DNA from: Parus major
Taxonomy: Eukaryota; Chordata; Aves; Passeriformes; Paridae
Assembly: GCF_001522545.3 (NCBI RefSeq)
Contig: NC_031782.1
Location: 15,309,530-15,373,529, forward strand
Direction: 5' to 3'
DNA: 64,000 nucleotides
The position numbers and the translations under genes were made by a program. A model generated the notes under the pieces. The model saw nothing but the letters and a program-made list of their open reading frames with translations, searched no databases and was not told the origin of the DNA. Positions 40,601 to 52,600 of this stretch are shown here, piece after piece. How positions within the stretch are numbered: the first letter of the stretch is position 1; each line of letters starts with the position of its first letter.

Positions 40601-43600
40601 TCTGTAGAAGTCATGAATCAACTACTACTACAAATAATAAGAAAATCTTTTTTTTTTTGATGCTTGTCTGGAGGTTTACTTGTGGAGTGGGTTTTTTACT
40701 TACAGCACTTACTGCTATCTCTAGTACTGTTGTGTCCCAAAGACTGTGCTGGATAATTAAGTCTTGTGTCATAATTCTTTTCCCCTGAAAAAACAGAAAC
40801 ACCAACATGTATCTAGCTCTCTTTTCCTCATCCATTTAAACCTCACTTAGATGTAGGTGAAAACCTAAATGTTGGTTAGGTAGGTCCAGGTACTACCATA
40901 ACTGTCCTAATTAAACCATGATAAGTAAAAATGCCGTATCTCTGTAGGATCATTTTCAGGCCTAGTGTGATAGAGGCTGCAACTACAGCATCAAGTGACT
41001 TCAGCTCTGTCTGACTCCTGGGTTTCCCTTTGCTTGCAGGACGGCCACGTGGAGGTGGCACGGCTGCTGTTGGACAGCGGTGCCCAGGTGAACATGCCCG
41101 CGGATTCCTTCGAATCCCCGCTCACTCTGGCCGCTTGTGGCGGGCACGTGGAGCTGGCAGCGCTTCTGATCGAACGAGGAGCCAACCTGGAGGAGGTTAA
41201 TGATGAGGGTTACACTCCTCTGATGGAAGCTGCCCGGGAAGGCCACGAAGAGATGGTGGCCTTGCTGCTGGCACAAGGTGAGATCCCGTGGTGATGGAGG
41301 ACACGGTGTGTCCTGTGTGTCCTGTGCAGATTGCTCTGATGTAGCATGGGGCTGGCACTGCTCGCTGCTGTACCCACAGAGCTATGCTCAAACACCCAAA
41401 CTGCTGTGGGGGTGATGAGCATTCACCTCCCAGCTGGTGTGTGGCCAGGTCAGTAATGGCTGGTTTGTTTCCCAGGGGCAAATATTAACGCACAGACAGA
41501 AGAAACGCAGGAAACAGCCCTGACCCTGGCGTGCTGTGGAGGCTTCTCCGAAGTCGCTGACTTCCTTATTAAGGCAGGAGCTGATATAGAGCTTGGTTGC
41601 TCAACACCTTTGATGGAAGCTGCTCAAGAGGGTCATCTTGAACTGGTGAAATACTTGCTGGCAGCAGGTATGTGTTCAGAGCAAGTGATTAGGCCCACAG
41701 ATACAATGGACTTGATGTGTTTTGTATGATTTGGGAGATGCCCGGGGTTTTGATAGTGGCAGTGTTGTAACAAGAAACAATATCCTCAGGTAACTTAGCA
41801 AGAAGGAAAAAGCATATGTTGCACCTCAGTATTGTTTGATACTGTTAACAGAGGGAAGTGCTTCCTGGAGCAGGTGATCCTGTTCCATATCTAGAAAGCA
41901 TCCACATTCACTAGAAACATTGTTTCCAGCTATCTGCATCTAGGACAAAATTTTAATATAGATAATACTTGGTTTTACTTGCTACTCCAGCTTTGACTAA
42001 GCATGGTTATCTGCATTCAGTCTCCCTGAATAACCAGTTCTTTAGGAATGGTGTGCTGGGAAGTTGTGAGCAAGACAGATTCTGGAATGTGCTGAATTTC
42101 TGTGAAGAATGAGCTTTACTGCTACATTGTACAGTAATAAAAATTAAATCTTGCTGGAGTTTGGGGTAAAATGATGCTTCAATATTCATCTTTCAGTTTA
42201 TAAAGTTGGTAAAGTGTTCTGCTTAAAATAATAAAGAAAAAGGAGCTGTGTTTGGGATATATTCCTTGTTGTGGAAGGTAATTTATTTGTATGCTCTTTT
42301 CTAAGAATAATCATAAAATTGGCTGGATTTGTAATTTTAGAAAGTAAAGCTCCCTGCTCATCGAGGGACAGTAACAACTGTGCCACTTGGTGCAGTGACA
42401 CCAGCATGTGACACCTGTCACCAGCTCCCTTGGAACGCTTGCTGCCTGCACTTCACTGCTGATAGTGTAGAAAGTTGATTAAGGAGCCTTGTTTTGGCAT
42501 CAGGGAGTCTCTAATTATACCTCACACCTTAAAAATAAGAAAATGGCTAATCACATTGGCATTTCTTTTTTTAAGAGTAATGTGTTATGTATCCAGAGTC
42601 ATGCATAGTTTTCACAGAGCTGGTGTATATGAAACTAGACAAATTATTTCAACAAAATGGTTTTAAAGCAAATGTTTTTAAAGAGCAGGAAAGAAGGGAA
42701 ATTTGTGGAAGTGTATAGGTTTGTTGTATTAATACTAATTCAGTGATATGCATTTTGTCTGGTTTCCCTTGGCATGCAGCTCTGAGTCAAATGGATAATC
42801 TGCAAAACTTTCTGGAGTCCCTTTTGCTTGATATAACAACTGAAATCCTTCTTGCTGTAGAGGGACTGTAGGAATATGTGAGCATATAGGTTTGACTGCT
42901 TAGATTGTCAGTCATGCTTTTACCAAGCCTTGGCTTACCCCCTCTGCTTGGAGCATTTTCACTATGAGAGCAATTTTTGCCATGAGAGCAATGCCCTTGG
43001 GCTGTGGAGGCTGTTGGTCAGTAGGATATAGCTGTTATCAGAGATTTTTATGTTTATCTGATGTGAAACACTTGATAAGGACATGTCCAATACAAAAAAA
43101 ATGTTGTGTTTGTAGGAGCTAATGTTCATGCCACTACAGCAACGGGAGATACAGCTTTGACCTACGCCTGTGAAAATGGACACACAGATGTGGCAGATGT
43201 GTTGCTTCAGGCTGGTGCTGATCTGGTAAGGCTTCTGCTGCTTCTTGTGGGCAAAGTGCTTTGCTTTCAAACTGTAAGGCAAAGCTTGTGTGGTTGGAGA
43301 GCAGAGTGATGAGCTTGGAGATTCATATATGGCTGTGAAAAGAGGCATGGAAGAAGCTTTTATTAAAGCCTGCATTTTCTGTTTGGTCTACAAAATAAAA
43401 GTTATTATGGGTAATCTACTCTGAATTCAAAATGTTTTAGTGTTAGGAACTCCTGCTTCTCTGTGTCAGTGTTGGTGTCTGAACACTGTTAGTCTCTTAA
43501 CTTGTGCAAACTGCCACACAAAAACCCCAAACAAAGCAATGTGTTTTAAATGATCAGCATAATCTGATTTCTTTCTTCTAACTCTTGGCTTTAGCACATT

Positions 43601-46600
43601 GGTTTCTCCATGTTTATTTCCTGTAATGTAAACGAAATTGTTTACATAATTGTCATTTTCATATTACATAGCAGGAGACCCAAAACTGCCTCTTCATCAG
43701 CTACAGTGATGTAACATTTTGACTTTAATGTATCCATTGTTTTTACTAATTAAGTCTTCCAAAGGTGTTTAAGAGTCTCATATCAAACAAGGCTCAAGCA
43801 GGAAAGATGTTATTTTATTTGCCTTAGGAGGAGTATTCTCCTTTTTTTTCCCCCTCTACGTACTCACTGCCCTGTGTTTTATTTTGCTTGGGGGGTGGGT
43901 TGGGGTTATGGTTGGATATTCTGAAATTTTTGTTCCTTTTAAAAACCAGGATGGCCAGAAAAATATATCATTGAACCTGATAAATCAGCATAGTAATGAA
44001 GTTACTTAAATTTCAGTCTTTAATGAAGTTTTTTATTTTTTATTTAGAAATATAAATAAACTAATTCTGTAATTGAGAATAATATTTCCACCCTTCTTTG
44101 TGACTTTGTTTTTTTAGGCCTTATTAATTCTTTTGCAGTTGTGTCAGTAATGTTCTGTTTAACTTGCTCTTAGCAGGGAGGAAAGTCATATTATTTTGGG
44201 GGGCTATGGGATTTTTGGCATGCTTATTGCACTTAGTGAATTCTTTGTTGGATACTGAGCATGAGGATAGGTTTGAGGGGGTTTATTGGATATTTAAGAA
44301 AAATATTGAAGTACTTGGTTATATAAAGGTAAAACCTTTATTGAAAGGAGCAAAGCCTGTAATGAAAATAAAATTTAAAAATTTCTGTGCATAAAGTTTA
44401 AAATGTGCAAGAGTTGCTTAAAGGTCACTTCAAATTTTTGGAGCTGTGTCATTTTCCACCCCCCATCAGTAAGGTGAGCAGTGCTTGTGGCCATCAGCAT
44501 CAACTTCTCAGTATTGCAGAGGACAATCTCTGTCATTTTTAAAGTCAAGTTTGATTTCACAGCATTTTCTTGTACTTCCAACGAAAATGTGGAACAGGCA
44601 AGGATAAACAAAGTAAGGAAGCAAAGAAAAATTGTTTTGAAAGGAAGACCTGCAATGTAAATCTGCCAGTTTTGAGTTGTGATTATAAGTTAATTGGGAA
44701 ATGCCTGCAGAATGGTAACGATGCTGATAGCAGGTGCTTCTGGTTTGAAGCAGCTTCTGTTTAAACTCTTGTGTTGTTTTGCTTTATTTGAAATTGGGAG
44801 GTGTTTTGAATAGATCTGTTGTGTTTGTCTCAGGCTGAGGGAGGGCTCTGAAGGCAGTTACTTTACTGCTGGGTATGAAAAAGCTTCTTTGGCAGTACCA
44901 TGGGAGACTTCTTCTGGACCTCAATTTTCATTCAAATGGGTTTAGATGATTCCATCAAGTTGTCCCAGGAAGTCAGGAATTGAATGAAGATCTGGACTTT
45001 GACCTTTATCTGGTCTGTCTACATTTGTCCAGTTAATTTTACTTTATTGCTGGTGTTCAGACACAGCAAAAGAAAATGCATCTCTTGTTGCTTTTCATTC
45101 CTTCCTTTTTCATCCTGCAGCTTCCCTCTTTCCTGGGATTGCTTGCCCTGATGCTTCATTGTTTTCCAGAAACTTTCATTATCCTTGAGGTTTAATTCAG
45201 AGTGACTGAGGAGCTGGACATGCAACATCTTTTCCTGTTGGAAAGCAGTTCTTTCTGAGGAAGATACTGCTTATGCCCTAAACATGAGAATACAACAGGA
45301 GGAGCCAGGAACATGTCCTGGTCCATGGCAGGGATGTTGGATGGGATGGTCTTGGAAAGTTCTGTTCAACCCAGATCAATCTGTGATTGTTTTATGAAAA
45401 ATGATTCTAGTCCCCATAAAGTTTTGTCTGAACTGGGAGTGACCATTGCCACATCTCAGTGTGAATGTGTTTGTTCTGCTGAGTGAAAACAGGAACTGAT
45501 CCTGTGGCCTAGATATCAAATTTGTCATTCAGTTCAGGAACCAGTGAAGGTCTTGAGAGCTCTGTTACATTCATTAAACAATGTGGCTTTGTAAGCACCA
45601 GGAGAATTTTTAAAAAATGATGGCTGGGATGAACTTTCTTCAGTTTGTGGTTAATTTTCCCTTAAAGCTCTTCAGTGACAATTTGTACAAGAAATGAGCA
45701 GTGTCAGAGTGCTCATCTGTCTGCTGGAGAACTGCTCAATCCTCTATGGTATTTCAATGGATTTGTCTCTTTGTGACTAATTGTTCATGAAGTCTGGCAT
45801 GTTAACAATTCTTCTGTGCTTTTCTGATGCCCTTCTTTAAGGGATCTTTTCCATGTCTTTACAAAGTTAGCCTGTCAAAATCTGTAGCAAAACTAGCTGG
45901 CAGGCCTGCACCTTTTCTTGTTAATGTATGCATTTTGAAATCAGCTTGCTTTTGCCAAGTGTATGAATGACTGAATCTGAGGCACATCTGAAGCCTTCAG
46001 CCTGTGATTCCATCTGTGCCACAGTTACATTCTAGATCCCCAGCCCCTTCAGGAGTAGGGACTTCCAGGGTCTCAGCTTGAGATCCTACCACTGGATCAA
46101 ATGTAAATTTTACTTGTTTGGAACCTTGATGGGGACAAAACTGCTAGTTTAGATTTTGTGATCTATGTGAGTAAAAGTTTGGAGATTGGAACTCTGAAAT
46201 ATGAATTGATAAAAGCATTTTTTGAAAGCAGAAATATGGTTTAGTGACTTCAGGAAAAAATATCCAGCACTTCAGTAATATATCTATTTACCAGTGTGGC
46301 AAGGATTGTCTAATTTCAGAGGTGAGAGGATAATTTTTCCTATAAGATTTCTTTTTTTTTTTTCTTTCTTTCTTTCCTATTTCTTCTTTGTGAATTTCCC
46401 AGCAGCTACCTTCATCTCAAGGGTTGTGTAAGGTAAGACGTGGGAGGTACATAAATGTTCCCACAGGAGCCAGGTTAAGGACTGCAAATCTCACAATGAG
46501 TATTGGTGATATTTAATGAGAGGTGATATCCTGCTTTTAAGTTGCTTACCTTTCCATAAACTAAAAAGACCTTTTTGGATGACTGTTCCCTCTTGATGTA

Positions 46601-49600
46601 GAATCACACCTGGATTAAAGGAGATTCTGGTGTCCCTTTTAAAGGCAGCAGTGCTCTTGACAAAGTGGTTGTATCTTTGTCTGTTTTAATGTAGCTGCAA
46701 ATAAGAGATGTTCTTTTTTTGGACAGTGAGATCATCTCAGCTTTTCTGAGCTGGGAAACACAGAAAAGAGTTTTAAATTGGGATTTTTTTAACCTGGACC
46801 CTCTTACAGCTGTACATGAGGCTGTGCTACATAGGAGTTGATCTAGTGGTGGAGTTTACCTTTCTCCTACAAGATATACAGGAGCTTTTATGCAGAAATT
46901 GACAGTTGGAAGAGAACCCATGAGGACAGCATCATCCTGTATTTTTCTTTTTACACTGTCAAGGTCTCCCTAAAACTCTTCAGTACTTGTTAGGATTCCA
47001 CACTTGCTTTACTTAGAAGACTAAAACTGGCTACTTGGCATCCACATAATTCTAGTTGCAAAAAACCCCAGACATGCCTGCCAGACTACCTCTTAATTCT
47101 TCTCCTATGACACAATGCTTTTACAGACATGTTTCTGTCATGGCAGGGATCATTGTTTTGCCTTCAGGTGATAGCATCCCTCACACTAACGTGGCTCCTA
47201 AATTAAAAACTCTTTCCTTCATGTGTGTGACAGACTGTGGGTTTGTGCATTGTGTATGAGGCACCATTTAAACATCTGCAAAAGCAGCCACTCTTCTTGG
47301 ATTTGAATTCAGCAGCTCTGGAGGTTGCTGTGTTGCTGTTAGAGTGAGGAATCAGAGTTGCTGTTATGTTCTTCTTTACTGGTTTTTGAACCATCAGGGG
47401 AAGGCCAGGGATTTCTGCTGTTTTTAGACTTGGTCCTTAGTCTTGTACAGATAAAGTATGGTAGGACAAGTAAAGCTCATTTTTGTAGTCAACACTTTTT
47501 GGCTGTTGCACTCTCTGGATGGTGCAAAGTACAATGAAATTCTTCGTTTTGCCAGTGGTGAACAAAAATCCATCTTGTCTGTAACAAAGATGCTGTGTCT
47601 GACCTTTGTGGATCTGAATGGCTCATGGTAGAGTCTGAACTCATGAGAGCTTCACTGCTTGGTCTTACCATTGTTCTTGCCTGCCTCATGCCAGCAAATC
47701 AGTTTTCAGCTGGTGGATCTCATCCAATTTAAGATCACATTCCAGGTCTTCATAACCAGGAACATTTGTTTGTAGAGCAAGAGCCATGAGTTCTTTTTCC
47801 TTCTGCAGGACAAGCAGGAGGACTTTAAGAAGACAATTTTGGAGGGCATAGAGCAGGGCAGGCATCAGGTGAGGTTGGCCTTTGATGCTTGTAAGCTGCC
47901 TCAGGATATGTGCTAAGGACAAACAAAGCTTCAAGGATCTAGATCTTCAAAGATCTAGAGACTCACTGTGCCAGGCTAGATGGGGCATTCTTGTTCTTTA
48001 TTTTCCCTTCTGCTGCGTTTTCCAAAACTGGTTTTTAAAAATAATATCCCAACCTTCCCAAATGAAGCAGGTTATCTGATTGATAGCAGCCCTCTTAAAT
48101 CTGTTTCCTCTAAGGTTTTCAGTTTTTAGGTGTTTGAACTGGAGGTCTAGATGAGATTTCAGGAAGGTTATTTGGGGCAGGTGGCTTGGTGACTGCTGGA
48201 ATAGGAGTTCAGTCTTGAAAATCAGCAAAGTGGTAGGGACTGTATTTTTTTGCATCAAAAGCTTTCTCTAGATCATTTTGTTCAGAATAATATTTAGATT
48301 TCTGTTAAATATTCACTGTTGTCATGCATGAGGGAGGCTTGTTAGAAAGAATCAAAGAGTTGGAGCTTTACTTTGAAAATACAGATTTTCTTCCTGAACA
48401 TTTAAATAATGTGACATTGGGAAAAAAAATAAAAAATATCCTAGTGGTTAATATAACCATAAATATTTGTGAACCAAGAAGAATTGTATGTGGGGAGAGC
48501 CTTTGTACCTGATCATGGAATTTCCTAAACCACAGAACTCAAAAGGAAGAATTAAAAAATACCAATGGTTGTTTTAAGATGCTCCTGATGATTTTGCTTC
48601 TGCTCTTGGAAGTATTGATTTATCTAGAAAGGAAATAATTATTGCTAAATGGAATCTCATCTCCTTCTTGAGTCCCAGTGGAAAAGGTGCAGACAGTGTA
48701 AACTCTTGCCTGATTTGGGTGACACTCTCTCTTTCCCTTTCTTCCTTTCCTGTTACCCAAACCCACAGAAAATTCTTCTCAGATATTTTTTCTATCCCAG
48801 CAGGATTAACAGGAGAGCACATCACCCAGGGGTTTAGAGATTTCCATTTCCAAATGTGGCAGAGGTGTTCTCCTTTCTTCCTCTACCTGATTGTACTAAT
48901 TACCACATTCCTCAGGGCTGGAGCAGTAACAAGAGACAGGATGCAGTGGTGAGCCCTACAGTGCAGAGAGGCAAGGGGATTAATTTTGGAGACAATTTAC
49001 TGGATTTAGATATTATAAAATAAGCAATGGTGTGCACTTCATATAAATAAAAGGGAAAAACACATTGGAAACGTAATGGGGATGCTATGGGACAACTTTC
49101 ATTTTCTCTGTCCTGATTTTGATTATCCAATGCAGCTGAAAAAGATATAGATATATAGATATATAGATCATCTTTGAAATTTATGATTATTCTAGGTAAA
49201 AAGGATGTGAGGAGACAAAGACACTGCACTGTCTCAGCTTCTTATTTTGTCTTGTCCTAGATATCCTCCCTCACTGAGCTGATGCTGTTTGATAGCCATT
49301 ATTAGGGCTATAGAGAATGCTGAAGTCAGAACTAATTTTATCTTAAAATAAAACATGTGTTTCTATCTTCCAATATGAAAAATACCATCAAAATGCCATA
49401 AGTTTTGAAGATCTACAGCAGGTGGGCACCCAAATGGTTTGGTTTGGCTGGACTGATGGGGTGTGCATGGTGCTGCAAGGATTGGAAGTGTGTTGTAGCT
49501 GAGGATCAAGTTCTGCCTGCTTGAGGAAGTGACAGTTGGTTAAACTGGGCAGAATCACTGTGTTGCATTTAAATGAGGAAGCCTCCTGGCGTCCTTGTTT

Positions 49601-52600
49601 GAGACTTCCAACAGTGAAGTCTGTTAGAAAGGCAGAATGTTGCAAATAATTATACCTTACTGCCAGCTATCTGCTACATCTCAGTGCAATATAGGATGCT
49701 TTTCACTACCTTGAATATGTAGCTAGTGACTTAAAAGAAATTTTGCATCTTGCCATCTTTGCATCAATGAGGATTTAGAACTAGGTGTGAAATAGTTCAG
49801 CAGCAGTGTCCAGGTCCTGCTCAGAGCAGAGTGGTGATCAGGAATTGTCCACATCCACAGCTGCTTTGGGAGTGATGTGCTGGTGGATCCAGGAGTTTGC
49901 TGTTCTTCAGGCACACAGCAGGTTCTGGCTTTTTAGGATCTCTTGACAGTGTCTGAGGAAGAGTGGCTCTGCCAAATACCAGAGTAAGCACCAGGACTCA
50001 AGGACACACAACTGATTCTTGCAATCATAGAGCCACATGTTAACAAAATTAGCTTTACATGTCCTGGAAATGTTTCTGCCATGCAGACAGTCCAGAAGCA
50101 AGTATTTACTGACATCTAAGCAGCCATTGCCCTGGGAGGGGAATCTAATTAACAAAAAAAGTGGCTTCAGTAGTAAGTCTGTAAGGTTTGCTGTCTGCCT
50201 GTGTGTGTTTGTGTGTTGTACTGAATAAGCAAAGAAATCAGAGCTGTAATGTGTTGAAGCAGTGGTGGACAGTAACACACAGCTCTTGTGAAGGCTGAGG
50301 AGCAGAGCCAGGAGAGGAGCAGTGTAACCTCCTACAGTGAAGGATGGGCTTGGATTGGGGGCCAGTCTCCAACAGAAGATCCAGTCAAGAGGTTTCTTCT
50401 TCAAATGCATTAACAGAAAACTGACATAACATGCAACTTGCTACCAAAGCAAGCCATATGTCAAAGGACATATGCAGAGTTTTTGGGAATGCAGAAACTA
50501 TGAAGGAAGGAATTGAGTTGTTCTGTCATATCTCTTCTTGTCTGATTGTATTTGTAAGTAGCCTTGTCATCCACTGTCAGTGCTAAATGTTAACTTTCAC
50601 TGTTAGATATACATGCAATTACAAAGTAAAAAGTGACTTCAGAGCTTGGCTTCCCAGATATTTAATTAAAAATCATGCATTCCTAGTATATTATTGATCA
50701 GACTGAATATTATTTAAATACTACTGAATGCAGAGTGCACATACAAACACTCCCAGGAAGATGATGATGTCTCCTCTTGTTCTGTGGGAGGCTTGATATC
50801 ATTGCTCAGCATTCTTTGTGGTATTGATCATGTCTACATAGCAGGCACATTGTCTAGTTCTGTAACTGCTCTAATACAGTTGTATTCAACCACATCTTTC
50901 CAGTATTCAGAAACTTTTTAAATCAGAAAATTGTTCTTAATGCTCATTCATTTTTTGTTGGTTTGTATCATCCTTTTGTCAGCTTTCTGCTTTATTCCCC
51001 AGTCCTCTTAGAGACTTCTGGTGACCTGCAGTGATTTGTCTCATTTTTATTTCTGATCCTCTTCAGAATGTTTTATAAATGTGTGCACTTAAGGCATCAG
51101 TGCAGTTTTGAGGTCTGGCAGCACGTGGCAGCTCTCTGAACTGTGGTACCACAGTTTGTGGTTATTGCAGACTTCCTGATCCAGAGTGATATTTGTGTTA
51201 AACCTTCCACCCTTTCTGAGGAGGAAGCAAGGTTTTACTGTTCTCATGTATGTTATGCATTTGAACACTAAAATAAAAAGAGGGTTGTAATTATGAAAGC
51301 TTCTCAGTGTGATACCAGTGTGAATGTGATCCTAATCCTTTTTAACAGTGTGGTTTAGTATTTTAGGTAGCATGAAAATTGACACCAGTCAGTTTATTAC
51401 AAGCTGCTTGTGAGATAAATCATCTACTCAGATGGGTAATTCTGGTCCCATCACAAGATGCTTCAGAAGCTGAAAGAATGGTACAATTTTTGCTCATTTA
51501 TACATCTGGTATTTCTTCTCTAGGAGCATGAATCTGAAGGTGGGAGAACCCCACTGATGAAGGCTGCACGAGCTGGTCACTTATGCACCGTGCAATTCCT
51601 TATTAGCAAAGGTAAATGCTAGTTTTCATAACTAATTAAAAAGCTTAAAATGCCACTTAACATTGCCACATGTTTGTGATCCATATTCAAAATTATTCTG
51701 GTTATATGTATTTGTGCATTTTTGAAACCCGTAAGGGTTTTTTGAAATTTCATGTAGTTCATGATAGAATGAATTACAAAATATTTTACTAGTTACTCTT
51801 CCTACTCTGTTGTATAGATTAGATTTGAAGTACAGCAGATATTTTCAGTTTCTTAAAAAAAGTACTTCCTCCTTCAGAAAAGCACATCAAGTACTGTCTG
51901 AAACAGTAGCAACTGCACCACATAGTGATGCTACTCAGAGTGAACATTTGGAATTGTGCTTCTTGCACCATGTGTTCCCTCACTTAACACTTACCAGCCC
52001 ACTGTTGCTGTTGCAACTGCCTTGTCTTTACAAGGTGAGGAGGAGGATGTGTAGAAGCCAATCAGTTAGTCAAAATCCCTTTTGCTCTTTCCCTAGAAGT
52101 GTGTAGGAAGTAATTGGATTAAAGTTTGTATTCCACAAAATACTCTACTTGTTGATACTTTCTTTTAGAAGGAATTTCTTTGTGTTTAATTCTAAACTCA
52201 TCTCTTACTAGGTGCCAATGTGAACAGGGCTACAGCCAACAATGATCACACAGTGGTGTCCCTGGCCTGTGCTGGAGGTCACCTGGCCGTGGTCGAGCTT
52301 CTCCTGGCTCACGGGGCAGATCCTACTCATCGGCTCAAGGTATTCACTTGCAGATGTCATGTTTCATTGGTTCTGAAAGAACTACCTGGCTGACTTATGA
52401 AATAGTAAATTTAAGTCATAGAATTGTATCTTACATGGAGATGCTACACCAGGGAGCAAAACTCATCTCATGGCTTTTTGTTTCCAAAATCTCACTTCAG
52501 GATGGCTCAACAATGCTCATTGAAGCTGCCAAGGGAGGACACACAAATGTTGTTTCTTACTTGCTGGATTACCCAAACAATGTTCTGTCGGTTCCTGCAG

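Larger units (their letters stand above)
43226..51523 (+). other. ANKHD1: Intron 10 of ANKHD1 (8.3 kb)
   Basis: A phase 0 intron. It contains a clear CR1 tail at about 45310-45400, a T12/CTTT tract at 46351-46377 followed by a possible microexon at 46403-46432, and an ATATAGAT microsatellite at 49144-49168. A minus-strand open frame of 167 codons (49907-50410) has no domain I recognise. The acceptor is TTCTTCTCTAG. Confidence 0.85.

Noticed and set aside
46895..46940. Reverse-orientation CR1-like stretch (AGTTGGAAGAGAACCC)
   Set aside because: Only a short, diverged resemblance to the CR1 tail complement. Not enough to call an element.
49907..50410. 167-codon open frame on the - strand in intron 10, with a neighbouring repeat-like look
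   Set aside because: I could not match it to any protein or to a transposon family I can name. It may be an old dispersed repeat, but there are no terminal repeats or target-site duplications that I can see.
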